A stretch of 10,684 bases of DNA, from the NCBI GenBank assembly GCA_023474015.1, contig JAMCYN010000138.1, positions 1 through 10,684 of the forward strand, read 5' to 3'. Position numbers and translations under genes: made by a program. How positions within the stretch are numbered: position 1 is the first letter of the stretch; every line of letters starts with the position of its first letter. Below, in pieces: positions 6,360-10,684 of the stretch. This DNA is from Armatimonadota bacterium. Its GTDB lineage: Bacteria > Armatimonadota > UBA5829. A model generated the notes under the pieces. It saw only the letters and a program-made list of their open reading frames with translations, was not told where the DNA came from and ran no database searches.

Positions 6360-7157
6360 TTATCGTGCATCATCATCCGTCCTTTCCGAATCTCTGAACA
6401 ACCTCTCCAGCCGCTTGCGGTCCCGATATTCTCGTATCCAAGAAAATGGGTTCAGCCTACGCAGCAGTGACGGCTTTCGGTGTGCTCGCGCGACCTTTCC
6501 TCTGGTCTCGCGGACGGGAGCGCGATAACGATTCGGGCGGATGACATACCAGTATGAGAACGCGCAGCCCGCCAGGGCAAACACCCCCAGCAGCGGCGAC
6601 ATCTGGCCATATTTGACAAGCACTATCACGACGTCAATCAGAGCCAGATACTTGAGCTTGAGGGGTATGACGAACATGAAGAGTATCTGCTCTTCGGGGT
6701 TCAACATCGCGAACGCAACCGTCACGCCCGCAATCGGCAGCCAGAGTCCTATCGCGCTGACCGGCAAGCGGGTGATCAGGCTTCCAAGGGCCAGGCCGGC
6801 GGCCGATATCGCGCACATCGCGAAGAAGTAGTATCCGAAGCGCGTCGTTCCCCACGAACGCTCCAGGCTTCCACCCGCAACCCACAGCCAGTAGATACTG
6901 AATATCAGCGAAAGCACGCCGCAGCACACGCCCACCAGCGGGTAGGTAAACAGCGCCCACGGCATTGGTATCACCGCGGGCGATCCGTCTTGCGCGGGGC
7001 CGAACGCGAACCCCAGAACGCGCGCGATGGCATAGACCCTGAACAACGCAATAGCCAAAAACGTGCCGACGTTCGACACGATAACCAACTTTGTCAGCGG
7101 TATTCTGTCTTGGAATAGCCAGTATCGGATTGTATCTGTCGTGTTGGTACTTCTCAT
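6360..7157 (-). CDS. Rhomboid-like membrane protein, probably proteolytically inactive
   Basis: Polytopic membrane protein of 265 aa with a rhomboid-type layout. An N-terminal hydrophobic helix is at about 22-48. PWALFTYPLVG (66-76) matches the rhomboid PWRLxTY block, and WLWVAGGSLERSWGTTRF (90-107) the WxxGxxLExxxG motif. Further helices run to about 206. The expected G-x-S-G catalytic serine motif is missing: the equivalent stretch reads GLWLPIAGVTVAF (137-149). No histidine is found in the last helix. The tail from about 207 is a basic, charged cytosolic extension. An inactive rhomboid could act as a membrane chaperone or sorting factor, but that is inference. The ATG at 7157 has GGGA about five bases upstream and lies 11 bases after the end of the PIN frame. 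Family call moderate; loss of catalysis well supported if the family is right. Confidence 0.7.
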   Translation of the reverse strand: MRSTNTTDTIRYWLFQDRIPLTKLVIVSNVGTFLAIALFRVYAIARVLGFAFGPAQDGSPAVIPMPWALFTYPLVGVCCGVLSLIFSIYWLWVAGGSLERSWGTTRFGYYFFAMCAISAAGLALGSLITRLPVSAIGLWLPIAGVTVAFAMLNPEEQILFMFVIPLKLKYLALIDVVIVLVKYGQMSPLLGVFALAGCAFSYWYVIRPNRYRAPVRETRGKVARAHRKPSLLRRLNPFSWIREYRDRKRLERLFRDSERTDDDAR

Positions 7158-7168
7158 CGTATCCCGGA

Positions 7169-7620
7169 TTATGCCTTAAAGTCGCTCAACAGCAAGACCT
7201 TGATCTCCGTCACCTTCTTCAGGCCGTTGTCGTTACTCAAGAAGGCCTGGCAGCCGGAGTGTGTATGGCGGCGGCGATTTGTAGCGCGTCGGGAGTCCGC
7301 AGACCGTATTGCGCGCGAAGGAGCGATGCGCGTTCGGCAATATCGGGGTCTATCGAGACCATTTCGAGGTGGTCCGCGTTGAGTAGAAATGTGCGATACT
7401 GAAGGTAGAGTTGCGTTTGGCCCTCTCGGAGAGGTCTTGTTAACACCTCAGCCAGCGAGATTACGGAAGTGACGCCGGTAACAACGCCCTCGCTAACGAA
7501 CCGGAACACTTCGGTTACCAGTGAATCGTAATCCGGATGGGACTCTATGAAATAGATGATAGGCGCGGTGTCGATGGCAAGCCTGGTTACTCCGACCAGG
7601 GCGTTTTTTATGCGGGTCAT
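7169..7620 (-). pseudogene. VapC-type PIN-domain toxin, frameshifted near the C-terminus
   Basis: PIN-domain ribonuclease toxin, normally cutting tRNA or mRNA and held by the antitoxin encoded just upstream. The ATG at 7620 overlaps the antitoxin stop as ATGA, so translation is coupled; an upstream ATG at 7635 lies inside the antitoxin gene. Acidic active-site residues are D17 (AIDTAPIIYF), E58 (SLAEVL) and D111 (TPDALQIAAAI). After AAAIH (120) the frame reads TPAARPS and stops at 7237. In the -1 frame the expected ending SGCQAFLSNDNGLKKV and EIKVLLLSDF continues to a TAA at 7169. Removing one AC from the (AC)3 tract at 7259-7264 restores the family sequence. The truncated 127-aa product lacks the final SND acidic residue and the last beta strand, so it is probably inactive. 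Confidence 0.85.
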
Positions 7621-7856
7621 GGTCGGTGGTCCCACTCAGCGCGCTGCTCATCCACGTAAGACTGAGCGTCTACGCCTTCCCACATCTCTTTGCCTAGACC
7701 GTGCAAGTCCATAATGTTGCGCTTTTGCTGCTTCTCCATTTCGCCGACACTTTCAGCCAAGTCGTGGCCAATCATCTCCAGGATGCGCAGGCGCTCCTGG
7801 GGCGATAGCGGCTTGATATGGCGCTTATACACTTCTTCAGCTCTTAAGGCAGACAT
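7617..7856 (-). CDS. VapB-type antitoxin
   Basis: A 79-aa protein encoded immediately before, and overlapping by four bases (ATGA), the PIN toxin gene, the standard antitoxin position. An amphipathic basic segment HIKPLSPQERLRILEMIG (13-30) is followed by a linker and the C-terminal LHGLGKEMWEGVDAQSYVDE (51-70) and EWDHRP, a motif I recognise from antitoxins paired with PIN toxins in Armatimonadota, Planctomycetota and cyanobacteria. No classic DNA-binding fold is obvious, though the N-terminal part may bind DNA. The ATG at 7856 is preferred over an upstream ATG at 7964 because AAGGTGG precedes it by seven bases and the extra 36 residues look noncoding. The antitoxin appears intact although its toxin is broken. 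Confidence 0.85.
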   Translation of the reverse strand: MSALRAEEVYKRHIKPLSPQERLRILEMIGHDLAESVGEMEKQQKRNIMDLHGLGKEMWEGVDAQSYVDEQRAEWDHRP

Positions 7857-7895
7857 CTTTGACCACCTTCGCAATGTGCTCGTATCCACTGTATC

Positions 7896-7938
7896 ATTGA
7901 ACCACGTATACCTCGGATCGGTCAACTGTGCTTGCACA
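7896..7938 (-). promoter_or_regulatory. Candidate promoter and palindromic operator of the antitoxin-toxin pair
   Basis: On the minus strand TTGACC (7920-7925, five of six -35 bases) lies 18 bases from TTCAAT (7896-7901, four of six -10 bases), predicting a leader of about 35 bases. A perfect palindrome TGTGCTTGCACA (7927-7938) abuts the -35 and GTATAC (7906-7911) lies in the spacer; either could be an autoregulatory site, as is usual for VapBC. Inference from position only. Confidence 0.4.
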
Positions 7939-7994
7939 AAACCGGGTGCATCCCGAAAGTACAACCCAGCATCCTACTGGGCTAAACACCTTCT

Positions 7995-8079
7995 AGCATC
8001 CTGAGCTGTGTCGAAGGACGCGGTCAAGTTTTATCACTCGTCACTTCGCAGGCGCATACTTCGACAGGCTCAGCATGCT
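7995..8079. repeat. Inverted pair of REP-like repeats with core CTGAGC..TGTCGAAG
   Basis: One copy at 7995-8021 (AGCATCCTGAGC then TGTCGAAGGACGC) and one inverted copy at 8054-8079 (reverse complement AGCATGCTGAGC then CTGTCGAAGTATGC) share the core CTGAGC and TGTCGAAG. The motif resembles a dispersed intergenic palindrome (GCATCCTGAGCTTGTCGAAG type) seen in many bacterial genomes. The 32-base spacer has no gene. Confidence 0.7.
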
Positions 8080-8148
8080 TACGTTGTGCATATCATCTGT
8101 GAGCTGTTACCCCACAAAACCACAATGCGTGAAAACATGGGCCGAAAA

Positions 8149-8157
8149 TGATATCAT
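8149..8157 (+). promoter_or_regulatory. Extended -10 promoter for the 178-aa protein gene
   Basis: TGATATCAT fits the extended -10 pattern TGnTATnAT and would start transcription near 8164, giving a leader of about 28 bases. ATGATATCAT (8148-8157) is also a perfect palindrome. There is no good -35, as is usual for extended -10 promoters. Confidence 0.45.
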
Positions 8158-8191
8158 ATATACGCGAAATAAAAGTGCGGGAGGCCAAAGC

Positions 8192-8728
8192 ATGGCAGAG
8201 TTCAAAAACGGCGACGCGGTGATAATCAGGACCAGGGAAGTCACCGGCGATGACACCAAGTCCGGTCTTTACTACCAGTATTTCGGTGGCCTGACCGGGG
8301 CGGTGGACAGGGTCTACGACGACGGATCGGTCTGTGTTGACATAGATATCGACAGCCTTAGCGCGGATGCGCGCGCTCGACACCTGGCGATGCAGGAAGC
8401 CGAACGAAAGCGCTGGCTGGATGGGCTATCGGGTGAGGCTCGTGGGAGGCTCACCGAGTTGCAGCGACAGCTCAAGATCAGCTACAAACTGCTGGTTTCT
8501 AACAAGGACCTCGAATCCAACAAGGGCGGCAAGCCGAAGGGTTCGCACCCTCCCAAGTCGGAGTCAGTCTCCTCGGAAGGCGGCAGGGAGGGTCCGGCCA
8601 AGGCGCCGGACCCCGAGCGCTCCCCGAAAGCTTCCGCCGAGCCTGAGCCTCCGAAGAGATTGAGCGAATCCGACCTGGCGGCTAAAGAGGAAGAGTTCCT
8701 GCGCTCGCTCCAAGACCGCGCCAAATAG
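8192..8728 (+). CDS. Unrecognised 178-aa protein with beta-rich N-terminus and charged disordered tail
   Basis: I do not recognise a named family. Residues 1-53 (NGDAVIIRTREVTGDD, YYQYFGGLTGAVDRVYDDG, VCVDIDIDSL) look like a small SH3-like/KOW-like beta barrel. Residues 55-105 are a charged, probably helical segment with heptad-like leucines. Residues 106-160 are rich in Lys, Pro, Ser, Glu and Gly and probably disordered, and the end EEEFLRSLQDRAK is a short helix. No signal peptide or membrane segment is seen, so it is probably cytoplasmic. The ATG at 8192 is chosen over the ATG at 8075 because GGGAGG lies seven bases upstream, the protein-like composition begins there, and the upstream start falls in the REP-like repeat. 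It is monocistronic, with its own promoter and a terminator behind it. Confidence 0.85.
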   Translation: MAEFKNGDAVIIRTREVTGDDTKSGLYYQYFGGLTGAVDRVYDDGSVCVDIDIDSLSADARARHLAMQEAERKRWLDGLSGEARGRLTELQRQLKISYKLLVSNKDLESNKGGKPKGSHPPKSESVSSEGGREGPAKAPDPERSPKASAEPEPPKRLSESDLAAKEEEFLRSLQDRAK

Positions 8729-8729
8729 A

Positions 8730-8760
8730 CCCGCTACCCTATGCTTTGCGGGCGCTTTTT
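8730..8760 (+). terminator. Probable intrinsic terminator of the 178-aa protein gene
   Basis: CCCGC (8730-8734) pairs with GCGGG (8748-8752), followed by CGC and a run of five T (8756-8760). It begins two bases after the stop codon. The stem is short, so strength is uncertain. Confidence 0.55.
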
Positions 8761-9029
8761 GCCCCGAAGCTGCACCCGCGCTAAACCTCGCAATGCCACA
8801 TCTCGCGTTTCGCCGCCCCCCAAGACTTGGTATAAGGACTCCTGACAAGTGAATATCGGTCGGATGGCTCAGGTTTGACTGCGGCCGCGACGCTGGGAGT
8901 GAGTGTCGGGAAGGCCAATACTTGTGGGTCCGGCGGGTGTTGGGGGAGACTCGGGCACCGGCTGGGCACGGGCGTTGCGAAAGAATTAGTTGGTCGCGGT
9001 CTTATCTGGGCCAAACTGTAATTGGCTGC
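8761..9029. other. Intergenic region between convergent genes, no feature seen
   Basis: 269 bases between the ends of the 178-aa protein gene and the amidohydrolase. A proline-rich minus-strand frame (8781-9014) has no start signal or recognisable motif. I see no repeat, RNA or clear terminator for the amidohydrolase. Confidence 0.5.
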
Positions 9030-9866
9030 CTAATCCGCTCCCTTGACCCTATCCCCCAGCAACCCCTTCGCGTTCTTCCAGAAGATCATCTCCAACTCAT
9101 CGTCCGTGAGCCCGAGTTGTTCAAATTTCGCTATCTCGCTCTTCGGGCCCGCGAGAGGGATGTCTGTTGCGAACAGAATTTTCTCCACCCCGTGGCGTCT
9201 GATCATATCGACAAGCCGCTCGTTAGGGAGGTCCTCCGGGAAGCAGGCCGAGGTATCCATGTATATATTTTTACCGATCAGGTGCTTCTCAACGTCGTCC
9301 CACATCCGGTAGCCGCCCATATGTGCCGCCACCATCGTCAGGCCGGGGAAATCCGCGTGGACCCTCGCCAGACGTTCCGGAGTCGCCCTTTGCTTCTCAA
9401 ACTCAGTCGGCTCATCGCCAGCATGGAACATTATTATGAGCCTGCCCAGCGCGGCTTCGTAGATCGGATACATCTTCGGGTCGTCGACGTATGTGTCCTG
9501 CCAGTTGGCCTGAATCTTGATCCCCGGCAAGCCTAGAGAGACGATTCTGTCTATCTCTTCCGCCGGATCATCGAGGTCGGGATGAATGCCGCCGAAACAG
9601 ATAATCCTTGGGTCGGTGTGTGATGCCGCCCAGTTGTTGATGCTCTTTACCTGGGCGGGTTTGGTGGCCACCGGCATCACCACGGCGTAGCTGACGCCCT
9701 CTCGCTCCATAAGGCCGAGCAACCCGGAAATGGTCCCGTCGGTCACGGGCCGGATGCCGTAGGCTGTAAACAACGAATCGAGCGCGCTGGGAGCGACGTG
9801 GTCCGGGAACGCATGTACATGAAAATCTACTACTAATCTTTTCTTGGGAACATCGGCTGCTTGCAT
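9030..9866 (-). CDS. Amidohydrolase-2 family metal-dependent hydrolase
   Basis: Predicted cytoplasmic TIM-barrel hydrolase or decarboxylase of 278 aa (amidohydrolase superfamily, related to ACMSD/2-pyrone-dicarboxylate hydrolase-like enzymes). The metal site is visible: H16-V-H18 at the end of strand 1 (VVDFHVHAF), H148 (MFHAGDE), H182 (AAHMGG) and D235 (FATDIPL). GIKIQAN (115-121) is the strand before the third ligand; there is no carbamylated-lysine signature, which fits a mononuclear site. The substrate cannot be predicted. The C-terminal KNAKGLLG is typical of the family (xNAxRLxG). The ATG at 9866 has no Shine-Dalgarno, and an extended -10 lies six bases upstream, suggesting a leaderless message. 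It is divergent from the small plus-strand gene at 9951. Confidence 0.92.
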   Translation of the reverse strand: MQAADVPKKRLVVDFHVHAFPDHVAPSALDSLFTAYGIRPVTDGTISGLLGLMEREGVSYAVVMPVATKPAQVKSINNWAASHTDPRIICFGGIHPDLDDPAEEIDRIVSLGLPGIKIQANWQDTYVDDPKMYPIYEAALGRLIIMFHAGDEPTEFEKQRATPERLARVHADFPGLTMVAAHMGGYRMWDDVEKHLIGKNIYMDTSACFPEDLPNERLVDMIRRHGVEKILFATDIPLAGPKSEIAKFEQLGLTDDELEMIFWKNAKGLLGDRVKGAD

Positions 9867-9872
9867 ACAGCT

Positions 9873-9881
9873 ATTGTAACA
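9873..9881 (-). promoter_or_regulatory. Extended -10 promoter of the amidohydrolase, leaderless arrangement
   Basis: On the minus strand TGTTACAAT fits TGnTAnAAT exactly. Only six bases separate it from the ATG at 9866, so transcription would begin at or next to the start codon. No ribosome binding site precedes the ATG and no good -35 is seen. Confidence 0.55.
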
Positions 9882-9950
9882 TAGGGAGGAGATTTCACGG
9901 AACGTATCTAACTCCTATGAGGCGAGGAAAATCCCGGCTGTCCGTATGCG

Positions 9951-10193
9951 ATGGAGGATCAATTGATAGACCTAACAGAGGTTGCAGCCAGACTGGATGC
10001 CGATGATAGGCTGAGGCTTACCTATCGCTTCCCTGTCAGGTCGGCTGACGGAGAAGTCACCTTTGAAACCCGGCAAGGGGACTTGCTGGACGTTGCCGAG
10101 GAGGCGGGACTGCTCTACGTGTCGCATCATGGGGAGGTGATTTGGGTCAAGCTCGAAGAAGTTATCGAGCTGAAATCTCAGATCGGCGGATAG
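9951..10193 (+). CDS. Unrecognised small acidic protein (80 aa)
   Basis: No family recognised. The sequence alternates charged and hydrophobic residues in a way that suggests a small beta-rich domain: LRLTYRFPVRS (22-32), EVTFETRQGDLLDVAEEAGLLYVSHHGEVIWVKLEEVIEL. There is no signal peptide or membrane segment. The start is ambiguous: ATG 9951 has no upstream Shine-Dalgarno, while a TTG at 9963 has GGAGG (9953-9957) five bases upstream and would give a 76-aa product beginning at IDLTEVAARL. The gene is divergent from the amidohydrolase and convergent with the DUF302 gene, with a strong hairpin directly behind its stop. Reality is supported by protein-like composition and by the hairpin placement. 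Confidence 0.7.
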   Translation: MEDQLIDLTEVAARLDADDRLRLTYRFPVRSADGEVTFETRQGDLLDVAEEAGLLYVSHHGEVIWVKLEEVIELKSQIGG

Positions 10194-10194
10194 A

Positions 10195-10243
10195 GGCGGC
10201 AGGCTATCAGCCGTCACCGACCGATCCTGAGGAGCCTGCCGCC
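10195..10243. terminator. Long hairpin between convergent genes
   Basis: GGCGGCAGGCT (10195-10205) and AGCCTGCCGCC (10233-10243) are an exact 11-bp inverted repeat, with further CAG/CTG pairing inside. It starts two bases after the stop of the 80-aa gene. There is no T-run on either side, so it may act as a 3' stabiliser, a factor-dependent terminator or a dispersed palindrome. Confidence 0.6.
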
Positions 10244-10337
10244 CAGGAGGTTACCATTCACAGGTAGCATGGGAATCCCCGTTTGTCAACTGTCAAAAGT
10301 ACCATGTTTCCACGTTGTATGACCTTTCCAAGCTCCT

Positions 10338-10684
10338 CTAGCCAAGCGATTTTATTGCCCGCCTGATACGTGACTCCGCCTCATCCGCCATTTCGTTGAG
10401 TTTGTCGTTGCCTGTCATTGACACTATTCCACGCGGGTCTTGCGCGGCCACGACCACATGCCCTTCAGCTTCGTAGACTGCCACATTGCAGGGCAACATT
10501 ACTCCGATGTCTGTCTCCTGCATTAAAGCCCTATGAGCCAGTTGCGGGTTGCACATTCCGAGGATCAGGTATGGTGGCATGTCGGCGTCGAGCTTTGCCT
10601 TCATTGTCGCGCTTACGTCTATCTCCGTAAGCACGCCGAACCCTTCAGCCTTAAATGCCACGCGCACTGCCTCAACGGCGCATA
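10338..10684 (-). CDS. DUF302 protein, N-terminus beyond window
   Basis: DUF302 proteins are small alpha-beta proteins of unknown biochemical role, often near sulfur, redox or metal-handling genes. The visible frame has FKAEGFGVLTEIDV, MKAKLDADMPPYLILGMCNPQLAHRAL and IGVMLPCNVAVYE, which are the core family blocks; the conserved CNP and LPCN cysteines are present. The frame is open to the right edge (reading CAVEAVRVAFKAEG), so the GTG at 10667 is internal and only roughly 10-20 residues are missing. It ends at a TAG at 10338 and converges on the 80-aa gene. Nothing in the window hints at a partner. Confidence 0.9.
   Translation of the reverse strand, partial: CAVEAVRVAFKAEGFGVLTEIDVSATMKAKLDADMPPYLILGMCNPQLAHRALMQETDIGVMLPCNVAVYEAEGHVVVAAQDPRGIVSMTGNDKLNEMADEAESRIRRAIKSLG

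Larger units (their letters stand above)
7857..8191. other. Intergenic region between divergent antitoxin and unknown gene
   Basis: 335 bases without a gene between divergently transcribed genes. It contains the candidate antitoxin promoter/operator (7896-7938), small hairpins CGGG-TGCAT-CCCG (7943-7955) and CCCAG/CTGGG (7965-7981), a REP-like inverted pair (7995-8079), and an extended -10 for the plus-strand gene (8149-8157). Confidence 0.65.

Noticed and set aside
7857..7964. 36-residue N-terminal extension of the antitoxin
   Set aside because: It has no ribosome binding site or family similarity, overlaps the candidate promoter, and the ATG at 7856 has AAGGTGG upstream.
8781..9014. Proline-rich minus-strand frame of 77 aa
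   Set aside because: No start signal, no motif and compositional bias; lies in an intergenic space between convergent genes.

Overview
The window reads as bacterial chromosome from a moderately GC-rich, at least partly anaerobic bacterium. Three things point to an Armatimonadota- or Planctomycetota-like lineage: a prepilin-like protein with an H-X9-DG motif, an antitoxin ending in a GLGKEMWEGVDAQ-type motif, and abundant 7-bp tandem repeats. Hopanoid synthesis (squalene-hopene cyclase) and a ferredoxin-dependent 2-oxoacid oxidoreductase fit this. The taxonomic guess is inference and cannot be fixed from the sequence alone.

Layout. Bases 1-1357 (minus) hold the N-terminal 452 residues of a squalene-hopene cyclase that runs off the left edge. 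Bases 1653-2453 (minus) hold a type II/IV pseudopilin-like H-X9-DG protein with its own strong sigma-70-type promoter. Bases 2538-6088 (minus) look like one transcription unit: a MraY/WecA-like membrane phosphoglycosyltransferase, a 2x[4Fe-4S] ferredoxin subunit, then the alpha (VorB-like), beta (TPP-binding) and gamma subunits of a 2-oxoacid:ferredoxin oxidoreductase. A 118-bp palindromic element built from TCCAAAA heptamers sits between beta and gamma. The gamma gene carries an in-frame UGA that two compensating indels explain.

Bases 6089-6359 are an intergenic cluster of GC-rich palindromes. Bases 6360-7157 (minus) encode a rhomboid-fold membrane protein lacking the catalytic serine and histidine. 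Upstream of it, bases 7169-7856 hold a VapBC-type toxin-antitoxin pair whose PIN toxin is broken by a likely 2-bp slippage in an (AC)3 tract. Bases 7857-8191 are intergenic and hold candidate promoters and a pair of inverted REP-like repeats. Bases 8192-8728 (plus) encode an unrecognised 178-aa protein with an N-terminal beta-rich segment and a charged, disordered tail, followed by a probable terminator. Bases 9030-9866 (minus) encode an amidohydrolase-2 family metal hydrolase with a near-leaderless extended -10 promoter. Bases 9951-10193 (plus) encode an unrecognised 80-aa protein followed by a long hairpin. Bases 10338-10684 (minus) encode a DUF302 protein cut by the right edge.

Working together: the five-gene unit supplies an enzyme that oxidatively decarboxylates (or reductively carboxylates) branched-chain or related 2-oxoacids with ferredoxin. 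The other genes are functionally unlinked housekeeping or accessory genes. I found no CRISPR array, phage module, transposase, rRNA or tRNA. The most unusual signals are the repeat elements, several in or next to genes, and the two indel-disrupted genes.
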